Origin: JAAYDF01 sp964511155
GTDB taxonomy: Bacteria; Planctomycetota; Phycisphaerae; UBA1845; PWPN01
Direction: 5' to 3'
DNA length: 8,522 nt
Assembly: GCA_964511155.1 (NCBI GenBank)
Contig: CAZEEJ010000215.1
Location: 1 to 8,522, forward strand
Part shown: positions 1 through 6,150 of the stretch, one piece after another
Position numbering within the stretch: the first letter of the stretch is position 1
Layout of the letters: each line of letters opens with the position of its first letter
The notes under the pieces: model-generated
Told to the model about the DNA's origin: nothing
The model's input: the letters and a program-made list of their open reading frames with translations, nothing else
The model's database searches: none
Made by a program: the position numbers and the translations under genes

Positions 1-117
1 CAAGGGATGAATGTGACCCTGGTGACCACGGCCAAGAACGATCGGCAGTGCCGGCTTCTGCTGAAGTTGCTGGGCATGCCGTTGCGGACGGAAGCGGACA
101 AGGATGATCAGTCCTAG
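1..117 (+). CDS. rplE: Ribosomal protein uL5 (L5), C-terminal fragment
   Basis: Only the last 38 codons are in the window; the gene begins upstream and ends at a TAG at 115-117. The fragment contains VTLVTTAKNDRQCRLLLKLL followed by GMPLR, which matches the conserved L5 C-terminus (family form roughly VTTAKTDEEARALLRAFGMPFR). L5 binds 5S rRNA together with L18 in the central protuberance of the 50S subunit and contacts the P-site tRNA. A short polar tail (TEADKDDQS) follows the conserved core. Its position just ahead of rpsN is the standard spc operon order. Identification is firm because both sequence and context agree, but nothing can be said of its start or N-terminal domain. Confidence 0.93.
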   Translation, partial: QGMNVTLVTTAKNDRQCRLLLKLLGMPLRTEADKDDQS

Positions 118-118
118 G

Positions 119-131
119 GGCCGCGACGGCC
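119..131 (+). other. Small stem-loop in rplE-rpsN spacer
   Basis: GGCCG (119-123), a CGA loop and CGGCC (127-131) form a perfect 5-bp inverted repeat directly after the rplE stop codon. No T-run follows, so it does not look like an intrinsic terminator. The spacer (118-178) is one of the two longest in the window and otherwise holds only the rpsN ribosome binding site. A role in mRNA stability or in separating translation of the two genes is possible, but GC-rich DNA makes short stems by chance. Confidence 0.25.
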
Positions 132-178
132 ACGGTCGGGGTACCGGCCGGGCGGCACGGCGAAGATAGGATACTTTT

Positions 179-364
179 ATGGCGACGACTGCCTGGATCT
201 ACAAAGCCAACCAGCCACCCAAGTTCAAGAGCCGGGTGGTACGCCGGTGTCAGGTGTGCGGACGGTCTCATGCGGTGTACCGCAAGTTTCGTATGTGCCG
301 GTTGTGCCTGCGGGAAAAAGCCAATCAGGGGCTGATCCCCGGGCTGAAGAAGGCGAGTTGGTAG
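179..364 (+). CDS. rpsN: Ribosomal protein uS14, zinc-binding type
   Basis: This 61-residue protein is the short, zinc-ribbon form of S14 (family length about 61, against about 100 for the zinc-free form). Two CxxC knuckles are visible, C24/C27 and C40/C43, separated by the conserved GRSHAVYRKFRMCRLC segment, and the protein ends in the diagnostic IPGLKKASW. S14 sits in the head of the 30S subunit, binding the 3' domain of 16S rRNA near S3 and S10. The N-terminus (MATTAWIYKANQPPKF) resembles the common MAKKSMIAKNQRKPKF form with substitutions. An AGG (168-170) lies 8 bases before the ATG. It stands between rplE and rpsH, the usual place. The four-cysteine form suggests a zinc-dependent ribosome; some bacteria keep a zinc-free paralogue elsewhere for zinc starvation, which cannot be judged from this window. 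Confidence 0.97.
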   Translation: MATTAWIYKANQPPKFKSRVVRRCQVCGRSHAVYRKFRMCRLCLREKANQGLIPGLKKASW

Positions 365-394
365 AGAGCCTGGACTGAACGAGGATACAGAAGG

Positions 395-790
395 ATGTGG
401 AGCGACCCGATCGCCGACATGCTGACCCGGATCCGGAATGCCACCCGCACCAAGGCGCGCGAGGTTTTTGTACCTGCGTCGAACGTGAAGGTGGGGATCG
501 CCGAGGTGCTCAAGCAGGAAGGGTACATTCTGGGGTACGACCGGATCGCTGATCCCAAGCAGGGACTGGTTCGCATCCAACTGAAGTACGGCCCGCTGGG
601 CGAGTCGGTGATCACGGAACTCAAGCGGGTCTCGAAGGCCGGTTGCCGCGATTACCGCGGTGCGGCCAAGCTGCCGCGGGTGCTGAATGGGCTGGGGATC
701 GTGATCGTGTCGACCAGCCAGGGTGTGTTGAGCGACCGTCAGTGCCGGGAGCGTCACGTGGGCGGCGAAGTGCTCTGCACGGTGAACTAG
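395..790 (+). CDS. rpsH: Ribosomal protein uS8
   Basis: A 131-residue S8, normal length for the family. The N-terminal signature DPIADMLTRIRNA is at residues 4-16, and the C-terminal signature GIVIVSTSQGVLSD continuing to HVGGEVLC spans about 101-128. S8 is a primary 16S rRNA binding protein that nucleates the 30S central domain; in E. coli it also represses the spc operon by binding mRNA near rplE. I see no obvious copy of an S8 target helix in the visible spacer, so similar autoregulation here is unproven. The start ATG overlaps an AAGG (391-394), and a better placed GAGGA lies at 381-385, 9 bases upstream. The protein begins MWSDPIAD rather than the common M(S)MTDPIAD. It is separated from rpsN by a 30-base spacer containing a variant of the recurrent GGACTGA motif. 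Confidence 0.97.
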   Translation: MWSDPIADMLTRIRNATRTKAREVFVPASNVKVGIAEVLKQEGYILGYDRIADPKQGLVRIQLKYGPLGESVITELKRVSKAGCRDYRGAAKLPRVLNGLGIVIVSTSQGVLSDRQCRERHVGGEVLCTVN

Positions 791-801
791 GGCACGGATC
801 G

Positions 802-815
802 AGGACTGATTCAAG
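802..815 (+). repeat. Spacer motif copy 1 (AGGACTGATTCAAG), upstream of rplF
   Basis: AGGACTGATTCAAG at 802-815 matches AGGACTGATTCGAG at 1459-1472 in 13 of 14 positions, with the first 11 bases identical. Looser versions occur before rpsH (TGGACTGAACGAG, 371-383) and before rpsE (CTGAGTCGAG, 1888-1897). All four lie in the short spacers just upstream of start codons, 6 to 18 bases from the ATG. What the motif does is unknown; it may be an extended translation-initiation element or the relic of a copied spacer. Confidence 0.5.
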
Positions 816-833
816 CGAGAGGAACGACCGGCG

Positions 834-1448
834 ATGTCTCGTATCGGCAAAAAGACGATTCCGGTTCCGGCGGGCGTGAAGGTCTCGCTGACGGACCACA
901 CCGTGAAGACGTCCGGTCCCAAGGGCGAGTTGGCCTGGCGGTACCCGGACGAGGTGGCGGTCGAGTACGACTCGACGGCGCACGAGATCCGCGTGGCCCG
1001 GGCGAGCGATGCCCCGCAGGCGCGGGCGCTTCACGGACTGACCCGGGCGTTGATCGCCAACATGGTGGTCGGCGTGGTGCAGGGCTACCAGAAGAAGCTC
1101 GAGATCTACGGAACCGGGTACGGCTGCAAGCTGCAGGGCGAGAAGCTGCTGTTGAATTGCGGATACATGGGTCGTGGGATTGATGCCGCGGGCAAGCCGC
1201 GCGAGGCCCAGTTCTCGATCGTGATTCCGACCGGAATCAAGGTGACGGTCGAGGTGCCGCAGGCTCGTGGCGAGAACGAGCCGGCGAAGATGAGCATCGA
1301 TGGTGCCGACAAGCAGAAGGTGGGTCAGTTTGCCGCCGAGATTCGGGCGATTCGGCCGCCCGAGCCTTACAAGGGCAAGGGCATCCGCTATGCGGGTGAG
1401 CACGTCCGGCGGAAGCAGGGCAAGGCGTTCGCCAGCGGCGGTGGTTGA
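834..1448 (+). CDS. rplF: Ribosomal protein uL6, with expanded loops
   Basis: L6 is recognised from the start MSRIGKKTIPVPAGV, the ALHGLTRALIANMVVGV segment (66-82) and the family signature PEPYKGKGIRY (176-186), followed by VRRKQGKAFASGGG. It binds helix 97 of 23S rRNA beside the sarcin-ricin loop and the factor-binding site. At 204 residues it is longer than the usual 175-180. The extra length sits in the second domain: about 10 residues at 112-125 (GRGIDAAGKPREAQ) where E. coli has a short SHPV turn, and about 6 near 143-151 (QARGENEPA). The GKAFASGG tail is, as I recall it, typical of planctomycete L6. The ATG is preceded by GAGAGGA (817-823) at 10 bases. It follows rpsH after 43 bases and precedes rplR after 31. 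Confidence 0.97.
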   Translation: MSRIGKKTIPVPAGVKVSLTDHTVKTSGPKGELAWRYPDEVAVEYDSTAHEIRVARASDAPQARALHGLTRALIANMVVGVVQGYQKKLEIYGTGYGCKLQGEKLLLNCGYMGRGIDAAGKPREAQFSIVIPTGIKVTVEVPQARGENEPAKMSIDGADKQKVGQFAAEIRAIRPPEPYKGKGIRYAGEHVRRKQGKAFASGGG

Positions 1449-1458
1449 TTCGGCGGGC

Positions 1459-1472
1459 AGGACTGATTCGAG
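1459..1472 (+). repeat. Spacer motif copy 2 (AGGACTGATTCGAG), upstream of rplR
   Basis: This is the second near-perfect copy of the motif at 802-815 (13 of 14 identical). It occupies the middle of the 31-base rplF-rplR spacer and ends 7 bases before the rplR ATG. The spacer has no strong Shine-Dalgarno sequence, so the CGAG at the motif's end (1469-1472) is the only purine-rich element at a workable distance from the rplR start. That makes a role in ribosome recruitment plausible, though unproven. Confidence 0.5.
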
Positions 1473-1479
1473 TATTGCG

Positions 1480-1848
1480 ATGAACAGAGTGAAGCAGAAA
1501 GCCAAGCGTCGGGTGCGGCGCAAGATGCGGGTTCGCAAGCGGATCTTCGGGACCACCGAACGGCCGCGGCTGACCGTGTTCCGCAGCCTCCAGCACGTGT
1601 ACGCCCAGGTGGTTGACGATACGACGGGCTGTACGCTGGTGGAAGCCAGTACGGTGAGCAAGGAACTGCGGGGCAGCGTGGGCTACGGCGGGAACATGGC
1701 CGCGGCCAAGCAGGTGGGCAAGCTGCTGGCGGAGCGGGCGACGGCCCGGGGGATCCAGCAGGTGGTGTTCGATCGGAATGGCTATCGCTTTCACGGCCGG
1801 GTCAAGGCCCTGGTGGATACGGTTCGCGAGGCGGGTCTGAAGATATGA
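1480..1848 (+). CDS. rplR: Ribosomal protein uL18
   Basis: A 122-residue L18, normal length. The N-terminus is very basic (MNRVKQKAKRRVRRKMRVRK), as expected for the arm that wraps 5S rRNA. The conserved core begins RPRLTVFRSLQHVYAQVVDD (28-47), and the C-terminus carries FDRNGYRFHGRVKALVDTVR then EAGLKI (97-122). L18 and L5 dock 5S rRNA on the central protuberance. The frame is open upstream for 60 more codons, but these overlap rplF and look nothing like L18; the ATG at 1480 gives the expected N-terminus. The ribosome binding site is weak: only CGAG (1469-1472) lies at a suitable distance, within the recurrent spacer motif. Coupling to rplF translation, 31 bases upstream, may help. Confidence 0.96.
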   Translation: MNRVKQKAKRRVRRKMRVRKRIFGTTERPRLTVFRSLQHVYAQVVDDTTGCTLVEASTVSKELRGSVGYGGNMAAAKQVGKLLAERATARGIQQVVFDRNGYRFHGRVKALVDTVREAGLKI

Positions 1849-1903
1849 CGGCCGGCGTGATCGGGTGGACCGGAAAGTCGGCGAAATCTGAGTCGAGGCA
1901 CTG

Positions 1904-2599
1904 ATGGCTGACGAGACGACGGAATCGCAGAATCAAGATGAAGCGGCTGGCATCGGCGGTCCCGAGGCGGGCGACCAGCCGCCGGTCGAGGCGGGCAGCG
2001 CTGCCGAGGGTCCAACGCAGGGCCGCGCGCCCGGTGATCGCCGGTCGCCGGGAGGCGGACGCCCGGGGCAGGGCGGCCGAGGCCGAGGTGGTGGGCCTCG
2101 CGGAAAACGCGACGCCGCCTCCTCTGGACTGGATAGTGGACTCGACGAAGTCGTGGTCCGCGTCTACCGCTGTGCCACCGTGGTCAAGGGCGGTCGCCGG
2201 TTCAGCTTCGGTGCGCTCGTAGTGGTTGGCGATCGGCAGTCGCGCGTCGGAATCGGGTACGGCAAGGCCAATGAGGTGCCCAGCGCGGTGGACAAGGGCC
2301 GCAAGGCCGCACAACGCAACATGATCACCGTGAAGCTGCAAGGTACCACCATCCCGCACCAGGTGACCGCCAAGTACGGCGCGAGCAAGGTTCTGCTCGT
2401 TCCGGCGGGCAAGGGGACCGGCGTCATCGCCGGCGCCAGCGTGCGTGCGGTCATGGAGTTGGCCGGTATCAAGGACGTTCTCACCAAGGCCCACGGCTCG
2501 ACCGGTCCGAAGAACTTGGTCAAGGCGGCGTTTGCCGGCCTGGCCATGCTCCGGCAGAAGGACGAGGTGGCCAGCCTGCGTCAGGTTTCACTGGCGTAG
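1904..2599 (+). CDS. rpsE: Ribosomal protein uS5 with long disordered N-terminus
   Basis: S5 contributes to decoding accuracy and to mRNA unwinding at the entry channel of the 30S subunit. The conserved part starts near residue 80: LDEVVVRVYRCATVVKGGRR with FSFGALVVVGD (dsRNA-binding fold, about 80-145), GIGYGKANEVPSAVDKGRKA, then the C-terminal domain with VPAGKGTGVIAGASVRAVME (166-185) and STGPKNLVKAAFAGL. At 231 residues it exceeds the usual 165-170 because of about 79 extra N-terminal residues. The first 40 contain nine acidic and no basic residues; 41-69 is rich in Gly and Arg. Extended, low-complexity S5 N-termini occur in planctomycetes as I recall. GAGG (1895-1898), 5 bases before the ATG, supports this start. 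The gene for L30 (rpmD), which often follows, is missing. Confidence 0.95.
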   Translation: MADETTESQNQDEAAGIGGPEAGDQPPVEAGSAAEGPTQGRAPGDRRSPGGGRPGQGGRGRGGGPRGKRDAASSGLDSGLDEVVVRVYRCATVVKGGRRFSFGALVVVGDRQSRVGIGYGKANEVPSAVDKGRKAAQRNMITVKLQGTTIPHQVTAKYGASKVLLVPAGKGTGVIAGASVRAVMELAGIKDVLTKAHGSTGPKNLVKAAFAGLAMLRQKDEVASLRQVSLA

Positions 2600-2651
2600 G
2601 ACCGGGCTTGGGGATCGGGGCCGGTGACGAACTGGCGGGAGTACTTGGGCG

Positions 2652-3104
2652 ATGATGATCTCGGACATTCTGTCGAAAGCGGGGCGGAAGAAGCCCCGAA
2701 AGCGCGTGGGGCGTGGCATCGGCTCGGGGCTCGGCAAGACGGCCGGCCGCGGGCACAAGGGCATGGGGCAGCACTCGACGGAAGCAGCGGCGGCCATGGC
2801 CGAAGGCGGCCAGATGCCCCTCTTCCGCCGTCTGCCCAAGCGCGGTTTCAGCAATGCCCAGTTCCGTACCGAATACCAGGTCGTCAACGTGGCCCGGCTG
2901 CAGGAACGGTTTGACGAGGGAACGCATGTGACCGCCAAGCTGCTCGAGGAACGCGGGCTCATCCATGACGCCGGCAAGCCCGTCAAGGTGCTCGGGACCG
3001 GCGAGCTCACGAAGAAACTCACCGTCGAGGTGACGGGCTTTAGTGCCTCCGCCACCCGGAAGATTGCGGAAGCAGGCGGGCAGGCCAAGGTTGCGGATGC
3101 CTGA
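2652..3104 (+). CDS. rplO: Ribosomal protein uL15
   Basis: A 150-residue L15, near the family's usual 145. The N-terminal arm has KRVGRGIGSGLGKTAGRGHK (17-36), followed after a variant stretch by EGGQMPLFRRLPKRGFSN (51-68); the globular part includes FRTEYQVVNV (71-80) and GTGELTKKLTV (115-125). L15 is a late assembly protein whose arm threads into the 23S rRNA core. Where most L15 proteins have an RSGGG-type glycine run, this one reads QHSTEAAAAMA (40-50). Two adjacent ATGs (2652 and 2655) could start translation; GGGAG at 2637-2641 is 10 bases from the first and 13 from the second, so the first is favoured slightly. It follows rpsE directly with a 52-base spacer too short for rpmD, and leads into secY. 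Confidence 0.96.
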   Translation: MMISDILSKAGRKKPRKRVGRGIGSGLGKTAGRGHKGMGQHSTEAAAAMAEGGQMPLFRRLPKRGFSNAQFRTEYQVVNVARLQERFDEGTHVTAKLLEERGLIHDAGKPVKVLGTGELTKKLTVEVTGFSASATRKIAEAGGQAKVADA

Positions 3105-3136
3105 CCTGAGGTGACGAGTCGGCCAGGGATGTCAGC

Positions 3137-4486
3137 ATGTTCAGTACGATTGCGAACATCTTCAGAATCTCGGAACTGCGGCGGAAGATCCTCTTCACGC
3201 TCGGCCTGCTGGTGATCTATCGGCTGGGGTTCTACGTGCCCTTGCCGGGGATCGATCAGACCATGATGGCTGAGGCGGTCAAGAAGCAGAGCGCCGACCA
3301 GGGCGGGTTTGGGCAATTGGCGACGGCCTTCGCCCTGTTCACCGGCGGGGATCTGATGCAGAGCACGATCTTCGGCCTGGGGATCATGCCCTACATCTCC
3401 GCATCGATCATCTTTCAGCTCCTGACCACCGTCGTGCCGGCCCTGGAGAAACTGAAGCGTGAAGGCGACACCGGCCGGCGCAAGATCCAGGAATACACCC
3501 GTTACGCCACGGTCGGGCTGTGTCTGATCCAGGCGGTTTTCTGGATCAACTACATGCTCAACCAGGGGTACGTCTATCCCGACTATGCGGGCAAATGGCC
3601 GTTCTGGCTGATGGGCGTCTTCGGGCTGACCACGGGCACGATCTTCCTGATGTGGCTTGGCGAGCAAATCGACGAGTACGGCATCGGCAACGGCATCAGT
3701 CTCATCATTATGGCGGGCATCGTGGCCCGTATGCCTGACGCCGTGATCTACGTCATCAACAACGCGAACTTCCAGATGGGCGCGGTCGGCGGCGGCGGGG
3801 CTCTGGGGCCTCCGAAGATCCTGTTCATCATTGTGGCCTTCATCGGTGTGGTGGCCGCCACCATCCTGATTACCCAGGCCCAGCGGCGGATTCCCATCCA
3901 GCAGGCGAAGCACACCCGAGGCCGGCGCGTCATGGGCGGGCAGCGCCAGTATCTGCCCCTGCGGGTCAACCACGGCGGGGTGATGCCCATCATCTTCGCC
4001 AGCTCGCTGCTGATCTTCCCGGGGATCATCTTCGGCTACCTGGCCCAGGGGTTCCCGACGATCGGCATCTTCCGCTTCCTGCAACGCTCGTTCTATCACG
4101 ACAGCTACATCTACATCCTGTGCTACGTGGGGATGGTCTACTTCTTCGCTTACTTCTGGACGGCGGTGCAGTTCCAGCCGAAGGAGATGGCCAACAACCT
4201 GCGGGACTACGGGAGCTTCATTCCCGGTCTGCGCCCGGGCAAGCGGACGGCGGACTACCTGGAGCGGGTCATGGGGCGGATCACCTACGTGGGGGCGGCG
4301 TTCCTGGCTCTGATCGCCATCATCCCCAACGTGCTGGCTACCAAACTGATGATTCCCTACAGCGTGTCGTCTTTCCTGGGAGGCACGGGATTGCTGATCG
4401 TGGTCAGCGTGGCCCTGGACGTGGTCCAGCGGATCGAGGCGAACCTCGTGATGCGCAACTACAAGGGGTTCCTGAGCAACGAGTGA
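3137..4486 (+). CDS. secY: SecY protein translocase channel subunit
   Basis: SecY forms the inner-membrane channel, with SecE and SecG, through which SecA or the ribosome passes unfolded proteins. The 449-residue product has the expected ten hydrophobic segments. The first is ILFTLGLLVIYRLGFYVPLP (18-37), followed by the plug region near 56-75. Family signatures are visible: GRRKIQEYTRYAT (113-125), LGEQIDEYGIGNGISLII (174-191), the cytoplasmic loop QRRIPIQQAK with GRRVMGGQRQYLPLRVN (249-278), and NNLRDYGSFIPGLRPGKRT (353-371), whose Arg in GLRPG corresponds to the SecA-interacting loop. The C-terminus is RIEANLVMRNYKGFLSNE. AGGGA (3125-3129) sits 7 bases before the ATG. Placement after rplO and before adk is standard for the spc operon. 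Confidence 0.98.
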   Translation: MFSTIANIFRISELRRKILFTLGLLVIYRLGFYVPLPGIDQTMMAEAVKKQSADQGGFGQLATAFALFTGGDLMQSTIFGLGIMPYISASIIFQLLTTVVPALEKLKREGDTGRRKIQEYTRYATVGLCLIQAVFWINYMLNQGYVYPDYAGKWPFWLMGVFGLTTGTIFLMWLGEQIDEYGIGNGISLIIMAGIVARMPDAVIYVINNANFQMGAVGGGGALGPPKILFIIVAFIGVVAATILITQAQRRIPIQQAKHTRGRRVMGGQRQYLPLRVNHGGVMPIIFASSLLIFPGIIFGYLAQGFPTIGIFRFLQRSFYHDSYIYILCYVGMVYFFAYFWTAVQFQPKEMANNLRDYGSFIPGLRPGKRTADYLERVMGRITYVGAAFLALIAIIPNVLATKLMIPYSVSSFLGGTGLLIVVSVALDVVQRIEANLVMRNYKGFLSNE

Positions 4487-4519
4487 TGGGAGCGGGTTGG
4501 GCAGGGAAGGCGGTGCGGG

Positions 4520-5185
4520 ATGAACGTGGTGTTGTTTGGGCCGCCGGGGGCCGGCAAGGGAACGCAGGCGGAACGGTTGGCCGCCAAGTACTCGTTCCTG
4601 CACCTGTCGAGCGGCGATGTGCTCCGGGCGGAGCGCAAGAGCGGCACGGAACTGGGCGCTCGGGTGGCCGGCTACATGGACTCCGGCGCCCTGGTCCCGG
4701 ATGCGATCATCGTGGAGGTGATCCTGGCCCGAGTCCTGAAGGCGGACAGCCAGGCGGGTGTATTGTTGGACGGGTTCCCACGGACGCTTCCGCAGGCCCG
4801 GCAGTTGGATGAGGCCTTGGCGGGTGCGGGCAGCCGGGTGGATCTGGTCTTGTCGATCGTGGTGCCCGACGCGTTGATCGTCGAGCGGATCACCGGGCGT
4901 CGCATGTGCCCGTCGACCGGCAAGATCTACCACGTGAAGTACCTGCCGCCGAAGCGGGCGGGCGTGTGCGACGAGACCGGCGAGGAGCTGATCCAGCGGA
5001 AGGACGACACGGCGGAGGTGGTCGAGCAACGGCTGGCCGCCTATCACCAGCAGACCGAGCCGCTGGAGGCTTACTACCGCCAGCAGGGCGTTCTGGTGGA
5101 AGTGGATGGCGCACGGGATATTGGGGTGGTGGCCCAGGACATGGGCGCCATCCTTGAGCGTTACCTGGACCGGGTAGGGTCATGA
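4520..5185 (+). CDS. adk: Adenylate kinase with mixed-ligand LID domain
   Basis: Adenylate kinase interconverts ATP + AMP and 2 ADP in the cytoplasm. The 221-residue protein is the long form with a full LID. Visible motifs are the P-loop GPPGAGKGT (7-15), the AMP site SSGDVLRAE (30-38), DGFPRT (84-89), GRRMC (126-130), RKDD (160-163) and the C-terminal RLAAYHQQTEPLEAYYRQQG (171-190). In the LID, the four positions that bind zinc in the B. subtilis enzyme (C130, C133, C150, D153) are here C130, T133, C150 and T153, while E. coli-type enzymes have H, S, D, T. So half of a zinc set remains and half is hydrogen-bonding type. AGGGAAGG (4503-4510) lies 9 bases before the ATG. The stop overlaps the start of map as ATGA, pointing to coupled translation. 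Confidence 0.97.
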   Translation: MNVVLFGPPGAGKGTQAERLAAKYSFLHLSSGDVLRAERKSGTELGARVAGYMDSGALVPDAIIVEVILARVLKADSQAGVLLDGFPRTLPQARQLDEALAGAGSRVDLVLSIVVPDALIVERITGRRMCPSTGKIYHVKYLPPKRAGVCDETGEELIQRKDDTAEVVEQRLAAYHQQTEPLEAYYRQQGVLVEVDGARDIGVVAQDMGAILERYLDRVGS

Positions 5186-5988
5186 GGGGTATCAGGCGAC
5201 GAGCCGAGACCGCCAAGCTCAAGAGCCCTGCAGAAATGGAGCTGATGCGGCGCTCGGGTCGACTGGTGCATCAGGTGCTGACGCGGGTGCGCGAGCTGGC
5301 CTGCCCCGGCGTGACCACCGTGGATCTGAATGTCGAGGCGGAGCGGATCATCGCCGACGCGGGAGCGGAGGCCTTGTTCCGCGGCGTGGAGACGCGGCAG
5401 ACGAAGTTCCCGTTCCCCACGGCGCTGTGCACGAGCGTCAACGAGCAGGTCGTGCATGGGATTCCGACGGACCGGCCGTTGGCGGACGGCGACGTGGTCA
5501 GCGTGGACTGCGGCGTCCGGCTGAACGGGTACTGTGGCGACAGTGCGACGACGATCGCGATTGGCTCGATCGGGCCCGATGTGGAGCGGCTTCTGGCGGT
5601 CACGGCGGAGACGCTGGAGATCGCCATTCGGGAAATCCGCCCGAAGCGGTGGTGGAGCCAGATCGCGGCGCAGATGCAGGCCCACGTGGAATCGGCCGGT
5701 TTTTCGGTCGTGCGGCAGTTTGTCGGGCACGGCATCGGTCGCGAGATGTGGGAAGAGCCGAAGATCCCGAATTACGTGGATCCCGGCGAGAAACGGATGG
5801 ACTTCATGCTCCTGGCGGGCATGGTGCTGGCGGTGGAGCCCATGGTGAACATGGGGACGGCGGACGTGGAGTATGGTGATTCGAGCGGCTGGCCCGTGGT
5901 GACCCGCGACGGCCGGTATGCCGCTCATTTTGAGCACACGATCGCGGTCACGGAGCGCGGTGCGGACGTCCTGACGGACGGGCACTGA
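5182..5988 (+). CDS. map: Methionine aminopeptidase, type I
   Basis: This 268-residue enzyme removes the initiator methionine from new proteins whose second residue is small. It has the pita-bread fold with the expected metal ligands: D109 and D120 in VSVDCGVRLNGYCGD, H183 in FVGHGIGREM, E219 in LAVEPMVN and E251 in HFEHTIAVTE; H92 in VVHGIP is the substrate-contacting histidine. There is no long N-terminal zinc-finger extension, so it is the simple bacterial (type Ia) form, close to the 264 residues of E. coli. It overlaps adk by 4 bases (ATGA at 5182-5185) and has no well-placed Shine-Dalgarno sequence (AGGG at 5176-5179 is too close), which suggests reinitiation by ribosomes finishing adk. 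infA, which often follows map, is absent. Confidence 0.97.
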   Translation: MRGIRRRAETAKLKSPAEMELMRRSGRLVHQVLTRVRELACPGVTTVDLNVEAERIIADAGAEALFRGVETRQTKFPFPTALCTSVNEQVVHGIPTDRPLADGDVVSVDCGVRLNGYCGDSATTIAIGSIGPDVERLLAVTAETLEIAIREIRPKRWWSQIAAQMQAHVESAGFSVVRQFVGHGIGREMWEEPKIPNYVDPGEKRMDFMLLAGMVLAVEPMVNMGTADVEYGDSSGWPVVTRDGRYAAHFEHTIAVTERGADVLTDGH

Positions 5989-6028
5989 GCGGGCCTGGAT
6001 GGTGGTGCGAGAAGGCGGGTGTGGTGTC

Positions 6029-6142
6029 ATGAAAGTCAGAAGCAGTGTGCGTCGGATTTGCGAGAGCTGCAAAATTATCCGCCGCCGTGGTGTGATCCGG
6101 GTGATCTGCACGAACCCGCGGCACAAGCAGCGGCAGGGTTGA
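6029..6142 (+). CDS. rpmJ: Ribosomal protein bL36, zinc-binding type
   Basis: This is a 37-codon gene beginning at an ATG and ending in TGA (6140-6142). The product starts MKVRSSVRRICESCKIIRRR and ends CTNPRHKQRQG, the classic L36. The zinc set is complete: C11, C14, C27 and H32 (C-x2-C-x12-C-x4-H). L36 is a small 50S protein that organises 23S rRNA near the base of the L7/L12 stalk. The length equals the family's usual 37-38. Its place ahead of rpsM fits the alpha-operon junction. The ribosome binding site is poorly placed: GAGAAGG (6009-6015) is 13 bases from the ATG. As with S14, keeping all zinc ligands marks it as the zinc-type paralogue. Confidence 0.97.
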   Translation: MKVRSSVRRICESCKIIRRRGVIRVICTNPRHKQRQG

Positions 6143-6150
6143 GATGGATG

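Noticed and set aside
118..178. Intrinsic terminator or promoter between rplE and rpsN
   Set aside because: The 5-bp stem lacks a T-run, and no convincing -35/-10 pair is present in this GC-rich spacer.
1300..1479. Upstream in-frame extension of rplR by 60 codons
   Set aside because: It overlaps the end of rplF and does not resemble L18; the ATG at 1480 gives the expected basic N-terminus.
621..1661. A 346-codon open frame on the - strand across rpsH, rplF and rplR
   Set aside because: It is antisense to three clear ribosomal protein genes, with Arg/Leu-rich composition and no motif.
1849..1903. GCCGGC (1851-1856) and GTCGGC (1877-1882) as a regulatory stem ahead of rpsE
   Set aside because: It needs a G-U pair and a 20-base loop, and similar pairings are easy to find by chance at this GC content.
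4120..4812. A 230-codon + strand frame spanning the secY-adk junction
   Set aside because: It is a frame-shifted reading of secY and adk with no family match; both true genes are intact in their own frames.
2588..5047. An 819-codon open frame on the - strand across rplO, secY and adk
   Set aside because: It lies fully antisense to three conserved genes and has a biased His/Asp/Arg/Gln/Pro composition typical of reversed GC-rich coding sequence. It shows no recognisable domain and no ribosome binding site.
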